In this document: positions 9,997 to 21,620 of the stretch, one piece after another | Layout of the letters: every line of letters begins with the position of its first letter | How positions within the stretch are numbered: the first letter of the stretch is position 1 | Source: Pyrenula massariospora | Taxonomy: Eukaryota; Ascomycota; Eurotiomycetes; Pyrenulales; Pyrenulaceae | DNA: 64,000 nucleotides | Assembly (NCBI GenBank): GCA_021030905.1 | Contig: JAGFMI010000001.1 | Span: forward strand, 2,337,230-2,401,229 | Reading direction: 5' to 3' | The notes under the pieces: model-generated | Database searches by the model: none | Seen by the model: only the letters and a program-made list of their open reading frames with translations | Told to the model about the DNA's origin: nothing | Program-made: the position numbers and the translations under genes

Positions 9997-12130
9997 TCAG
10001 AAATCTCTCAGCACCGCAACAATGTGGTCGAGTCTGTTGAGCTCGACGAACAGCCTTTCCTCCTTCCCTCGCCATTTCGTCCACGTCTTGAACTCTCTCT
10101 TCGATAGGAACTGTTCCTCTCTCCCTACTACGTCTGTCCTTCTCGCTTTTGCCAACAGCGTCTTCTCCCTCTCTGTCTCCCTCTCTAGTCGCCGAAGACA
10201 ACGAGCCATACTCTTGTAGATGCGTTCTAGAACCATTGACTGGCATCGGTCTCTATCATAGAACCAGAAATAGTAGGTGCGGTTCGGCAGGCGCTGGTTT
10301 TCGCGTGGCACTTCTTGCACCTCAAGAAAACCCGTTTTCTGTAATTGCGCAAGGATCTTTCTTGCTTCCTTGGCGGTAACCAATGCTAACTCCTGTAAGA
10401 TGCGCTCATCCATCTTCCCCTTCTCCATCAATATGCGGACTATCCGGACTGCGACTTCTCCAAATCTGGCTTTGACGATACGGCAGATTTCGCCATCTTG
10501 AAGTCGACGCGTCAGTGGCTTGAAAGGAACATTCCACGAGACGCGCTGAGCCCCTTGATATCTGACGGTGAGTTCGTGAGGTGTCTCTGCTAGAATTGCA
10601 AGCTGCATTTCAATGTCTTTGTCCAAAGATTTTGAGGGTTCTTCATTGTCCATAGACCAATTGACGTGTCTGCTGTCACCGTTAATTAGTGTCCCCAGCT
10701 TTCCATTATCTGCAGCATAGTGCTTGCTGCGAACACTCCGAACGCTATCACCATTGATCATGTTTGGCTCATTGCTCTGTCCAGGCATGTCACTCCGATG
10801 ATGACGGCGGGGCCTACTCACCGACTGCATCTCCTGACACAGCTGGTCAACTTCCACTCCTGGTGAAATTCTGTCTTCTAAATCAACGTCTCCGAAGACT
10901 TTGTCGTCATCTGTTGCTTCCTTAGTGGGAGGCTCTTGTCTTAGCACACTTAAAAGAGACTGATAAATTTCAAATGCATGTGGGTCTACTGAACGTTTGG
11001 CGATGGACTCCAAAGCTTGATCGCGAAGAAGGATATTTGCTTTTTCGACGTCAATTTGGATTGTCAAACTCTCCTACAGTAGTCAGTTACCGTTTGTATG
11101 TTTCAATGGTAATACGTACGCTGAAGGGCAGGACTGACGGCGCTGACAAGCCCCCTGATCCTGTTTGTATGCGCTGTTCTTCACTGCTGGCCCAAAGACC
11201 GTTTGGCGTTTTTCGACGTTTACGATTCATACCAATGTCATCCTCTGCAGGACGTTTGTAACCATTTGTACGGCTCTGTGGTCTTGGGATCATGGGGATC
11301 CTGCTGTCGACGCGTTCAGACATCAATCTTTCGACCGCCGCCTGGAACTCTTGCTTTTTCTTCGTACCCTTCATCTCCCATGCCTGGCCATTATTGAGAA
11401 TCTTGGATTCCGCTGAATTGCGCGAATCGACTTCGGTCTCGAAATGCGCTGTCTTCACCCGGCGGATGAGTGATGCTTCTGCTAAAAGCTCCAAAGCTTT
11501 ACAACGTTCGTGAGCGATGGCTGCATTGCACTCCTCCGTAGTGGTTGTCACTATGGCATCCGTGTCTTCCTCATTGTTCTCTTGCTTGATACTCGGCGTC
11601 CTCGTCCCATTGGCAGGTTTTCGTCCTGATTCTTCCTTTGTATTAGACGATTGGTGCTTTGGCATGGCTGCCAGCAAGCTCGGTTGGGAATCGCCGTCAA
11701 GCAGGAGGCGTTCTGCGACCAGAGCAGCGGCATTACCATATTCCTGCTCAATGAGATGCAGAACCTTGCCTGATCTGATAAGGTTGTATGCTGCAGGCAG
11801 GTTGGCTTGGTAGAAGGTCCGACTTTCTGAAGCCGTGAAACGAAAGACGAGATGAGCTTGGAGCAGGACGCTGAGACCTGCCCTAACGTTTTGCAGGGAC
11901 AGACGAGATTTCTGGGCAAGCAGAGGGAGCTGAAGGCGGCCGTGATTCACCAGCGTGTTGAAGATGTGCTACAAAGCGTTCAGTAATTTTGTCGCTTCAT
12001 GTTAGTCTACGCACAGCGTGGAAGTGGCCGTATAGGTCTTTTATCAGGAGGAAGCAGAGCTCGCTAAGGGCCTTTCTGTGGTGAGCGATGCGCTCAGATT
12101 TGGATCTAGGGCGAGTCCTACCTGAGACAT
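9997..12130 (-). CDS. RPC82: RNA polymerase III subunit RPC82 (RPC3)
   Basis: Nuclear Pol III-specific winged-helix subunit needed for initiation. Four exons: 12130-12122 (9 nt), 12071-12015, 11968-11120 and 11073-9997, giving about 663 aa. The opening reads MSQ, then ALSELCFLLIKDLYGHFHA, HIFNTLVNHGRLQLPLL and LSVLLQAHLVF, the typical RPC82 N-terminal winged helix. The C-terminus carries ESLTIQIDVEKANILLRDQ, QKTGFLEVQEVPR, TYYFWFYD and a closing coiled segment ending IVAVLRDF. The first intron (12072-12121) uses an AAAG acceptor, chosen to keep frame; the first two exons are the least certain part. It shares a 411-bp divergent promoter region with QCR2. Confidence 0.92.
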
Positions 12131-12541
12131 CGCCGACAAACGAGCAAGAAGAGCGGGGTGGATAGGGTCTGGAAGAGATAGACGAAGGAAGGTGAGATTC
12201 CAGACATGTGGGATTGGGAGGTATGGAAGCAGAGTAGGGGTGCTAAAGAAGGCGAGGTTTGTTGTCGTTGTAAAATGACTCACACATGATCCCCGTCGAG
12301 TCTTGATATTGTTCATAGTCTGACATTCACCTTCCGCGATGATTTGGTGACTGCGGAGTAGCTTTTCGCTCCGCGAAAATTCTGCCGCCGTCTCACCGCC
12401 CGGCTAAGCTTCCAGATTCCAATTGAAGCTCCTCCACTGGTCGAAGCTCAACTCTCCTCCAAAAGTCCGCGTCAACCTTCGTTGCAGCACCAAGTCAATA
12501 CGAATTACGCTCATTAGACGCCTTTTATAAAGTTGTTCGTC

Positions 12542-14086
12542 ATGCAGAAGTGCTCGAGGGCCGCGTCACGTGCCCATCGACAGCATGGCATTCAGCGAAT
12601 AGGGCGGCGGGGCCTAGCAACACCTGCTTCAGGAAGCTTTCAATATCAGACCGGTGAAGCGTCGGGCGTGAAATATGCAAGCAGAGATCTCCCCTGGCCC
12701 ACGATCACCTTGTCGGTTATTGCAAAAGCTGGGACGCGATATCAGGTAGCACCAGGATTCAGTGACGCCCTGGAAAAGTTCGCATTCATGGTAAGCTTCC
12801 CATTGAGGATCTAATGTTGGGACCAACTGGCTGAGCTGACATTGGTGTACAGTCGACGGCGAAACGATCCGCTCTCCGTATCACGAGAGAAACCGAACTC
12901 CTAGGTGGTATCTTGTCTGCCTACCACACCCGCGAGAGCTTGGTTCTGCGATGTAAGCTTCTGAAGGAAGACTTGCCATATTTTACTGAGCTTCTGGGAG
13001 AGGTGGTCTCAAGCACAAGATATACACGTATGGCTGCCTCTTCTGATGTGAACTCGAATTCACACAATGGCTAATTGTCTGCTAGCATATGAATTGGATG
13101 AAGATGTCGTAAGAGTCATGAGAGGAGCGCAAAAAAAAGTCCTGGCAAGCCCCATGGGCCTAGCTCTTAACTCAGCCCATGGCACTGCCTTCCATCGTGG
13201 TCTTGGTTCTCCCCTGTACCCAGTGTCCTCAACACCGTTCACCAAATATCTCGACTCTGAGTCCATAGCAAACTACGCCAACAGCGCGTACGCCAAACCG
13301 AACATCGCAGTTGTCGCAAATGGTGCCGACCACGACGAATTCGCGAAATGGGTAGGAGACTTCTTCACAGACGTACCAACCGGTGGTATGAAGCTCGAAA
13401 GCAACCCTAGCAAATACTATGGAGGCGAGGAACGAATTGCCCATGGATCTTCAAACGCAATGGTTCTGGGTTTCCCAGGCTCGAGCTCCTACACGTCCGG
13501 CTCTTCTTACAAACCTGAAATATCTGTCCTTGCAGCCCTTTTAGGTGGGGAATCAAGCATCAAGTGGTCTTCCGGGTTTTCGCTACTTTCCAAAGCAGCC
13601 GCTGACGTTTCACGTGTCCATGTGATAACTGAAAATGCATCTTACTCAGATGCCGGTTTGTTGTACGTCACGCTGAGCGGAGGCGCAGCACAAGTCGCCA
13701 AGGCAGCGCGAAACGTTGTGGACGCGCTGAAGAAGGTTGCTGCAGGAGAGGTCAGCTCGGAGGACATTGCCAAAGCAACTGCCCTGGCGAAATTCACGGC
13801 GCTGGAGGCAGGACAGCAGACCAATGCTGGCATCGAGGCGACCGGAATCGGGCTCATTACGGGAGGTAAGGCTCATCAAATGGACGAGGTGGCCAAGAGC
13901 ATTGGAAATGTTAAGGAGGCACAGGTCAAGACGGTAAGTCTCTGTTCTTGAACGTGGTCTATATTTTCTTTGTGTTGACCAGGTATACAGGCTGCAAAAT
14001 CTCTACTGGATACGAAAGCTAGTGTCGCCACAGTCGGAGACCTCTTCGAGCTTCCGTTCGCCGAGGAGATTGGGCTACAGGTCTGA
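12542..14086 (+). CDS. QCR2: Ubiquinol-cytochrome c reductase core protein 2 (complex III)
   Basis: Core II subunit of mitochondrial complex III, an M16 peptidase-fold protein without catalytic function. Four exons: 12542-12790, 12853-13027, 13086-13933 and 13991-14086; introns of 57-62 nt; product 455 aa. The N-terminus MQKCSRAASRAHR is basic and Ser/Ala-rich, a mitochondrial presequence. Then come LATPASG, SVIAKAGTRYQVAPGFSDALEKFAF, RITRETELLGG, YELDEDVVRVM, NSAHGTAFHRGLGSPLYPV, ANGADHDEFAKWV and a C-terminus ending FAEEIGLQV. The longer open frame upstream uses a TTG and is not the start. The HxxEH zinc motif of active M16 enzymes is absent, as expected. Confidence 0.95.
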
Positions 14087-15102
14087 GATGAATTCTAGAT
14101 GTCTATATGTAGCAAAAGAATTTTCTTTGTCCAAACATTATCCTTGACGAGTAAGGAATCTCATACATCACTATACTGGATGTAGAATCCATTTTGTCTT
14201 GATATCAGTTGTACTCATGTTGGACGCATAGGTATCCAAATCTGTGCTTCATGACATACCTTCTTTCTCGTTACTGGCTAAGTTCAGTCACCGAACTCTG
14301 TCTCCCAATGCGGCAGAATCAAGAATCTAAGATACAAGCACCACTGTGCCTACACCCGTCTGTATGGCGAGGTAGGTCTTGCGACACTTGGCTCTTCTGT
14401 ACCCCCATCAGACAATGCTCTCGATCTAGATGTTAAAGAACCAGCCACCTAGTTAATTAGATAGAGAGGTTGGACGGCCGCGCAGCGGCCTAGAACCTCA
14501 TCTTAATCAACTATCTGCAACACTAGAGGGCAAGGTTCATTCCGTCATCACCGTTATAGATGCCATGCCCGTCCCGAAAGTACTTCGATCATCCACTTCT
14601 AATAGCCTCGCGTGATGATGAGCAAAACGAGCGACGCTTACTCACCTAGTGTCTGAGGTACTAGATGTACGCAGTACAACTCGTGAGGCATGTCACACTC
14701 GATGGAAATGCCAGGTCAGTAACATCGTACAAATTTCAATAACGTTGGTTATAGAAACGCCAGCCGCCGTCGTCACAGTTACCACCAGAAAGATAGATCA
14801 ACGTAGTAAACGCCGTCCATAAGTGCCCAACTGATGTCAATGGTCCCGCCCGCATTAGTGCCAAGTACGTGCAGAATTGAGGAAGCAGTGTTTCCTTATA
14901 GGATGCTTGGTTGCTGCCATGCGTGGTTCGCATCTCCTGAAGTCTGGCCAATTCTTTCGGATCCGATCTTGCCGCGGGCTCTCACTTGGAAATGAGAAAC
15001 TCTGTGCATATGGACCGAGGACTGTTAGGACCAGTCCATCATTCGATAAGCAAAAATGGTGCAAATGTCGAATGCCGCATTATAGCAGTCTTCCCATTCA
15101 AT
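14087..15102. other. Intergenic region between convergent QCR2 and ABP2-like genes
   Basis: Holds both 3' UTRs and an imperfect palindrome (listed separately). No credible gene is seen; ORFs here are below about 90 aa and resemble nothing. Confidence 0.6.
14452..14511. repeat. Imperfect 60-bp palindrome
   Basis: Arms pair around a central GGCCGC-GCA-GCGGCC hairpin, extended by GAGGTT/AACCTC and by outer GTTAATTAG and TTAATCAAC strings. It could be a small palindromic repeat or MITE relic, or a cruciform at the end of two convergent genes. No function is shown. Confidence 0.6.
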
Positions 15103-16671
15103 TCATGAGCCAAGCACAGCAATTTCAAGTAGTAGCTTTCTGATCTTTCGAAGTTTCAGCTTCTCCTCTTTCAATTGCTGGCTGACACGTAAAAATTTCT
15201 CCTTCCAGCTATGGTGGTTTGGATCTAGATTATCTTCGAGTTCACTTTCCTTCAGCTCGTCCTCCGTCATGCTGGAGAAGGCGCGAGAGATATCGTCAAA
15301 GCTCACATCTCGACGACTAGTAGCTGAATCGCGTCTTTGATGAGCGCCGTGCGAGTGGCGGCCATCGTCGTGAACTCGCATAAGAAGTGGTGACGGCGAT
15401 CGTGATGCACTTTCAAAGAGCATGTTTGGAGGGGTTGCAAGGCGAATCGCTGCACCTTCTCGGTAAGGTACTTGCAATTGAAGCTTGCTCGGGCGACCTT
15501 GGGTCGGGCGGTCGGAGTCTCCCGAAGGAGAAGCAGACTCCATGACGATGAGGGGTTTAGGCGGTGCGGTCGACGGTGCATCTCCATCTCGGAGATTTTC
15601 CGAGTTTTTGAATGCCACCGGAAAAGTGTTAAATTGTCCCTGTTGTGAAGCCTTATGAGACGGACGACCGCGCACTTTGCCAGAAGTCGATGACCACGCC
15701 GAAGAGACGGCCGGGCCCCGGCGTCGCTGGCGGGACTTTGGCTCCACTGCAGATTGTGGTTTGCTAGCAGAGTCATTCGGCTCCCCCCGCGGCAGAATCG
15801 CAGATTGAGGGTATGCGGTGAAAGATCCACTGTGAGTCTCGCGAAAGTCGGATCGAGCGTCGAGCACGGCCGATTGAGGACCAAAAGTCCACATGTCACG
15901 GCTCTCTTCATCATCAGGGAAAGCACTGAATGGGATAGCGCTGGAGGGGAAAACTGAGCCAGAAAAGTGGTCATAGTCTATAGCCGTCGAAGGTGTATCC
16001 ATGCGAATACGCTTTGGGGTTTCATTCTCATTGCCGCTCGCTGGCGCTATGTTCTCGTCTTCGACTCTTTTTCTACCCCTCTTCGGCTTCCACTCCGGGA
16101 GCAGGGCCCTTAAAGCTAGATCTTCTTCAGTGGGAACGCCGTCGCGAATCTGCGGGGAGTTTTCGACAGAGTGTTCCGGGATCTGAGTATGATATGAATG
16201 CGCGTTCCCGCCTAGCAGGTATTCAAAAAAGGAATCCACGTGCAGAGCCCGCATCCACCTCTGTAAAATCTTAGCCAAAATACTTGGGCGCGGAGACATG
16301 CTGTTTACCTTCAATCGCACCGCATATTGCTGTAGCTTTTGCGTGCTCTGTCCCTTTTCGGTAGACGGTGGCTCCACACCGAGCTCGGTCACGAGCTGTG
16401 CCCATGTTTTCAGCTCTTTGCTGTGGAGCTTGCTTACAAGTCCGAACAGTGTAAAGGTGGAGAAGTTCTTGCCGTCACTTCGAGGCGGGCTCCTGAATGT
16501 TTTCTTGAGCTCTGACGTGTCCGTGGCTAGTGGTACATCCGGATTGCAGTACATGATATAGGAAGCGAACGCATCATCAATGGTATTATCCGATACTTCT
16601 CTTGACGGTAGTGACCGACCGACTGGTGGCGGCGAAAACACTGGCCGGCCGACATGGGAAGAAACCGACAT
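15103..16671 (-). CDS. ARS-binding protein 2 (Abp2) family protein
   Basis: Resembles the fungal Abp2 family, named from fission yeast replication-origin binding; the DNA-binding role here is inferred. The conserved part is N-terminal (about residues 25-150): AFASYIMYCNPDVPLATDTS, GKNFSTFTLFGLVSKL, KTWAQLVTELGVEPP, QKLQQYAVRLK, then RWMRALHVDSFFEYLLG. A 48-nt intron (16261-16308, GTAAAC donor, CTAAG branch, TACAG acceptor) splits the last two blocks; it has no stop and is a multiple of three. Spliced length is about 506 aa, or 522 aa if retained. The rest is low-complexity, with basic patches (KRGRKR, RQRRRG) and a C-terminal KEEKLKLRKIRKLL helix. It is divergent from the F-box gene. Confidence 0.85.
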   Translation of the reverse strand: MSVSSHVGRPVFSPPPVGRSLPSREVSDNTIDDAFASYIMYCNPDVPLATDTSELKKTFRSPPRSDGKNFSTFTLFGLVSKLHSKELKTWAQLVTELGVEPPSTEKGQSTQKLQQYAVRLKVNSMSPRPSILAKILQRWMRALHVDSFFEYLLGGNAHSYHTQIPEHSVENSPQIRDGVPTEEDLALRALLPEWKPKRGRKRVEDENIAPASGNENETPKRIRMDTPSTAIDYDHFSGSVFPSSAIPFSAFPDDEESRDMWTFGPQSAVLDARSDFRETHSGSFTAYPQSAILPRGEPNDSASKPQSAVEPKSRQRRRGPAVSSAWSSTSGKVRGRPSHKASQQGQFNTFPVAFKNSENLRDGDAPSTAPPKPLIVMESASPSGDSDRPTQGRPSKLQLQVPYREGAAIRLATPPNMLFESASRSPSPLLMRVHDDGRHSHGAHQRRDSATSRRDVSFDDISRAFSSMTEDELKESELEDNLDPNHHSWKEKFLRVSQQLKEEKLKLRKIRKLLLEIAVLGS

Positions 16672-17379
16672 TGAAATGCACCTTAGAGGAGAGAGAGTGT
16701 GTCACTTAATTTCCGACATTGACCAAAGGTTACAAGGTCTCTTGGCCTGCGCGGGGAGAATCGTTGGTGCCCATTGCAATTAGCACCTGGCAGTGTCGAT
16801 TAGAGTAAGGGTATTGCTTTCGCGAGCGCGAACATGAAGGCGGAAGCTTCAGTGTAGACACTGAAGAGATGGTCGGGTTGGTCGAGGCTAGAAACTGACG
16901 CCGCCGTCTAACGGCTTAACATACGTAGAATCTATTCGTACTGGTTGACAGGATGCAAAGACACTCAACTGGTCGTCGTACCTCATCTGACGAGACGATC
17001 TCTCCAGTGTTGGAGCTACAGCAACGGTTGGTTCGTTGTAGAGAGGCGTCGGAGACAGACGAACCGCCAAGACGCCAAGACGCCAAGGATGACGCACGTC
17101 TGGCAAAAGCTTGGACCATCGGAGTGAAGCCGCGGCAGGCGCACGATGACGGACTCTTCTGGCCGATCTTCAGATCTTCGGATCTCACATTATTTTTGGG
17201 TCGATATTACCTATACAATTCGCCTGCAGCTTCACATTGCCGACAATAATACCTGGATGGTTAGACTACGGCCAATGTACTTTCTGCTCATTGCGATTCT
17301 TCAACGAATGAATGCTGGCCCCTGATCATATCCTTGATGCGCTCGTATCAGCATCTCCTTACCTTCAGCGCCCTACTTG
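16672..17379. other. Divergent promoter region, Abp2 / F-box gene
   Basis: About 700 bp between two oppositely transcribed starts. It contains a short direct repeat of GCCAAGAC near 17066-17090. No other gene is seen. Confidence 0.5.
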
Positions 17380-19524
17380 ATGGCGCAGATAGCGCATGCT
17401 TCGCCTGTCCCTTCCAGATCAAAGCGCGCCAGTGCACAAAACGTCTCATATGTCGAAGTGACCACCTCTGGTGAAAGCGACAGCGATTCCTCGGCGCAAG
17501 CCCAGACTGAGGTCCGACGCTCGGCTCGACAGAACAAGAGACACTCAGAGCCAAAACTCGAGAACATCAGCGATGACATCGATGTGTCCGTTCAGCCCGC
17601 AAAGAGGCTTAGACGCTCGGAACGGCGAAATTATAGAGAGTCTGACTCAGAAGACGACAGCTTGATGGACAACACAAGACCAGAATATGCTGAGGTCAAC
17701 TCCCCACCACCTTTGCGGCCTGAGCCACGAACCAGAAGGCGGCTCAGACCAGCAAATGGCAAAACAAATGGGCCACCTCGGACAAAGATTATCCGAACAC
17801 AACTCATGCTCCCTAAGCGCAACAGACCCAGTGCACACCCTCAGCGAACTAATCTATCTTGGCCGCTTTCTCAAAAAATACCTCCATGGGCAGAACTGCC
17901 GTACGAGATACTTGCACAGATACTTCGTTACGCCTCATACCCTCTCTACGATGGTCCTCGGCCGTGTTCCTCGATCAATTGGCTATTGGACGTCTCTCAT
18001 CTCTGCAAGTCCTTTCATGAAGCGGCAATTTCAACTTTGCTACGCTCTCCTCCCATCTTTCCTGCCGATCGCGCTCGTGGACTCATCGCCTTACTTGAAG
18101 ACGAGGGGTCGCATACGTTGCAATTCAGTGCCAAGATCAAAAGGCTCGACGTTGAAGTTCGCAGTCTATTGATCAAGAAGAGCGGGATTGATTTCCATCG
18201 CTTGCTTCGCTATGTGCCTGCCTTGCAACACTTGAGGCTTTACCACAGCCATGACTATTTTGGTTCTGCAATGTGGGCGCAACCTTTATCATCTCATATA
18301 AAATGGGCGTATCCGCAAGAGCTGTTCGACACCCTTGATCAAACAGGGGTAAGGCTCAAAAGCTGGACGTGGAATGGCCGATTTCCTAATTCCAATGACG
18401 TTTCTCGAGCGATGGCTGGCACACATTGTCGACCAGCATTTCAATGGCTCCGATCACTCACGCTGCTGAACCTAGCGGCTCCACATAAGGCCTCCGAACG
18501 TGCTGAAAACATCATGGAAGACTACATCACAGGTGGTCTCTCTACACTATCAGAACTCGAAGAGCTTGAGTTTGAAAATTGCACGGTCGTCAGCGAGAGA
18601 TTGGTCATGGGCCTACCGCGTACACTGCGTCGACTTGCCTTCATCAACTGCGACGATCTCACATCGCCTGCTTTAGCGGCCTTTCTCAGACTCGGCGGAC
18701 AAAAACTAAAAGAGTTGCGGCTTGACGCGAACCAATCTCTCGACTTAGGTTTCTTGAACCCTCTGGCTGAAACTTGCCCTCGTCTGTCTAAGCTTCACAT
18801 GGATCTCAGCTACTCTGATGGATCGGCTTTTCATGATGTAAGTCCACATTTTGAAGTTTTGCTACCCTCTGGCCCGCCATCATGGCCGGAACATATACAG
18901 ACAATCGATCTAGTTCAGCTACGTAACATGGACGCAGAGGCTGCGGAGAGTTTCCTCCAGTCCCTAATCGATGCCGCGCCGCGCTTACGATCTCTGAGGG
19001 TCTTAAACTTGAAATTAATTTTGAATTTAGCGTGGCGCGAAAGATCAAACATTCGAACTAGGTGGAGCACGAAACTTGAGCATACTTTCCTACGGAGAAG
19101 CCCGGATCCGAGCCCCTTTTTTCAAGCTGAACAACTCGCGCAGCCAATAACAATGCTTCAAGCTCCGAAAGTTACTACTGATAAGTTGTCTCGACCCTCC
19201 AGTAGTGGTTCGATATCTTCAACACCAGCGACCGACGACCCGGCACCGAACTCGAAGCGACGAAGCTCTCGAATAGCTCATGCCCTATCTACGCGCACAA
19301 GATTTGATGTGCCGCGGAATGGCCTCCCGGAAAGCGAGGACACATCGGACTCTGATGATTGTTCTCTGCCCAAACAAGGTATGTGCGACTTTGTGAAGCT
19401 TGCCGTGGATAATCAACGTCCGTCGGAGGTTCAGTTGACAGAGGCAAATTTTATGGATGAGGAGCCGGAGGATGAGGAATGGACCGGAAGGGATCCAGAA
19501 CCAAGGGCCGGATACGCGTGGTAG
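17380..19524 (+). CDS. F-box / leucine-rich repeat protein
   Basis: Probable SCF ubiquitin-ligase substrate adaptor. Single exon, 714 aa, from ATG 17380 (the frame opens earlier only with a TTG). Residues 1-170 are disordered, Ser/Asp- and Arg/Lys-rich, with several basic clusters (RRSARQNKR, KRLRRSERR) suggesting nuclear location. An F-box-like segment follows: PPWAELPYEILAQILRYA, LLDVSHLCKSFHEAAISTLL. Residues about 230-560 show LRR character (LRSLTLLNLAAP, LSELEELEFENCTVV, TLRRLAFINCDDLTS, LKELRLDAN, CPRLSKLHMDL). The C-terminus is acidic and ends PRAGYAW. The substrate is unknown. Confidence 0.82.
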   Translation: MAQIAHASPVPSRSKRASAQNVSYVEVTTSGESDSDSSAQAQTEVRRSARQNKRHSEPKLENISDDIDVSVQPAKRLRRSERRNYRESDSEDDSLMDNTRPEYAEVNSPPPLRPEPRTRRRLRPANGKTNGPPRTKIIRTQLMLPKRNRPSAHPQRTNLSWPLSQKIPPWAELPYEILAQILRYASYPLYDGPRPCSSINWLLDVSHLCKSFHEAAISTLLRSPPIFPADRARGLIALLEDEGSHTLQFSAKIKRLDVEVRSLLIKKSGIDFHRLLRYVPALQHLRLYHSHDYFGSAMWAQPLSSHIKWAYPQELFDTLDQTGVRLKSWTWNGRFPNSNDVSRAMAGTHCRPAFQWLRSLTLLNLAAPHKASERAENIMEDYITGGLSTLSELEELEFENCTVVSERLVMGLPRTLRRLAFINCDDLTSPALAAFLRLGGQKLKELRLDANQSLDLGFLNPLAETCPRLSKLHMDLSYSDGSAFHDVSPHFEVLLPSGPPSWPEHIQTIDLVQLRNMDAEAAESFLQSLIDAAPRLRSLRVLNLKLILNLAWRERSNIRTRWSTKLEHTFLRRSPDPSPFFQAEQLAQPITMLQAPKVTTDKLSRPSSSGSISSTPATDDPAPNSKRRSSRIAHALSTRTRFDVPRNGLPESEDTSDSDDCSLPKQGMCDFVKLAVDNQRPSEVQLTEANFMDEEPEDEEWTGRDPEPRAGYAW

Positions 19525-20023
19525 CCGTTCCGGGCTCGATAGGATGGATACTGCCCATTCACGCTTCATTGTACATATTCGGCGGTTAGCTACCATAGGT
19601 AGCTTGCCAGTAACCAAAGCGGATGGGCTAGGTGGTCGAAAGGAGAGAGATCCTGTATCACAAGCCAATCATTATTAATGAAGGATCGAGAATCTCACTA
19701 TATGTGCTTGGACATGATCGTCACGAATGAAACGCATTTACCGTGCCATCGAAAAGAAATAGACATCAGTATGCGAGATCCAAGACGCTCTCCTGTCTCG
19801 CAGCTGCGCTCCAATTGTGGAGGATTGACGGGGAAAACCTCGGCTCATTCCACATTCTTAGCGTCTTTTTTTTGGGGCGAGCATGGCCATGTCAAATTCT
19901 GGACACCGTTCGGCGCCAAAGAGATAGGCATTGAATGCCGGCATATTCGATATATTACTGATATAGCGCCTACAAGCATACCATCACCTCTTGCTGATAA
20001 TCCCGTGAGAGCCCGGCGTCGAA
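19525..20023. other. Intergenic, no gene seen
   Basis: 3' flank of the F-box gene and promoter of the carrier gene. There is a T-run near 19868. No supported coding region. Confidence 0.5.
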
Positions 20024-21218
20024 ATGGCGCCAGCCGTGGTTGAGGCCGCAGCTGGCTCCGCGGCGAAGGAGTTCAAGAAAGAATCGGCGACTGCTCGACT
20101 TCTAGGCTCCGGTGAGTGATTGGTTGATGGACCAAATGAATGCAGGTTCTGACAACAAGATCAGGGACCGCCGGTGTCTCCGAACTCTTCATCTTCCATC
20201 CAGTACACCCCGCCCAAGCTTCCTTTGACGTCCTTATCCAAGATTCTGATCTCCATAGGTCGACACAATTACGAAACGGTTGATGAGCAACCAAGGGAAA
20301 GTATCGTCGGGCTCTCAGTTGAACTCAATCATATTCAGAGAGTACGCGTCAGCGGGTATTGGGTCGAAGTTTACCTCCTTATTCCCTGGGCTTGGATATG
20401 CCGCAGGCTACAAAGTTTGACTACTTGATGAAGACTGCGTCGGCAGACCGCTAACATAGCCATAAGGTTCTCCAAAGGATATACAAGTACGGTGGACAGC
20501 CATTTGCACGAGATTTCCTTGCGAAGAATTATGGTGACAATTTCGACCGGGCGTTTGGTAGGGGCACAGGAAAGGCAATAATGCATGCCACGGCTGGGAG
20601 GTATGCTCGTGTCAGACTCCTAGCATGAGACAGACATGCTGACTTCCGATTTAGTCTGATTGGTATTGGAGAAATCATCCTCCTTCCCCTCGACGTCCTT
20701 AAAATCAAGCGCCAGACCAATCCAGAATCTTTCAGAGGGAGAGGGGTTTTTCGGATTGTCGCAGACGAAGGCATGGGGCTCTACCGGGGAGCAGGATGGA
20801 CCGCAGCACGCAATGCTCCGGGTTCTTTTGCCGTATGCCTAGCCGGATCCTGTACCAAGATTTTAGCTGACAGTCTCTTTAGCTCTTCGGAGGGTCTGCG
20901 TTCGCTAAGGAGTATATTTTCAAGCTCGAAGACTACAATAGAGCCAGCTGGACGCAAAACTTTGTCGCCAGCGTCGCCGGAGCCTCGGCATCCCTCGTTG
21001 TGTCAGCTCCACTAGATGTCATTAAGACAAGGATACAGAACCGGAATTTCGAAAACCCTGAGAGTGGATTCCGGATATTGGGCAATATGGCTCGGCATGA
21101 GGGATTCAGCAGCTTCTTCAAGGGTCTCACGCCTAAGCTATTAATGACCGGTCCAAAGCTTGTTTTCAGTTTCTGGTTGGCTCAGGTGCTTATTCCGGCT
21201 TTCGGCGCCGTGGTCTAG
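20024..21218 (+). CDS. GGC1: Mitochondrial GTP/GDP carrier (SLC25 family)
   Basis: Inner-membrane antiporter exchanging GTP for GDP. Six exons: 20024-20111, 20165-20202, 20259-20414, 20467-20600, 20655-20832 and 20883-21218; introns of 50-56 nt; product 309 aa. Matches GGC1/YHM1 throughout: ESATARLLGSGTAGVSELF, HPVDTITKRLMSNQGK, SLFPGLGYAAGYKVLQRIYK, GGQPFARDFLAKNYGD, TGKAIMHATAG, LIGIGEIILLPLDVLKIKRQ, GWTAARNAPGSFALFGGSA-type blocks (here GAGWTAARNAPGSFA), SAPLDVIKTRIQNRNFENPE and FFKGLTPKLLMTGPKLVF. Three carrier repeats with Px[DE]xx[KR] signatures (HPVDTITKR, LPLDVLKIK, APLDVIKTR) are seen. The third intron has a GTTTGA donor. Confidence 0.95.
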
Positions 21219-21620
21219 GAAGATGGCGATTGGATGGTCTAGATCATCCAAGTAGGCGAGTGCACAGTACATAAGAGGCGTCTTCTTAGCTTTTGCATTC
21301 AACACATTGTGCAACAACGCGGCTAGCTGGGCGAAACAATGGTGGCACGGAGTCGGAAAGTATATCAGACGCCATATGAGACATCTCAACTCTTACATCC
21401 ATCGGCGCAGCGCCTGTAGATGTGCTAAGGTACGAGAGGTAGATTCTTTTCCATTGCCCCAATCACCTCCGAGGTCTAGCCGAAGTGGGACTCTAGCGGT
21501 TCCCATCCGTATTTGCAGATGCTATGCAGTAGTAGCATCTCGCGATGCACCACATTTGATCAAAAGCACGCACTGCCTTCTTTCGTACTGCTTCGCCTGG
21601 CTAAGTCGTCGCTTCGGCGC

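Noticed and set aside
9686-10246. 186-aa minus ORF overlapping the end of RPC82
   Set aside because: It is an out-of-frame shadow of the RPC82 C-terminus; RPC82 blocks fit the other frame.
15303-15974. 223-aa minus ORF
   Set aside because: An alternative frame of the Abp2-like gene, rich in His/Arg/Leu from the shifted Ser/Pro codons.
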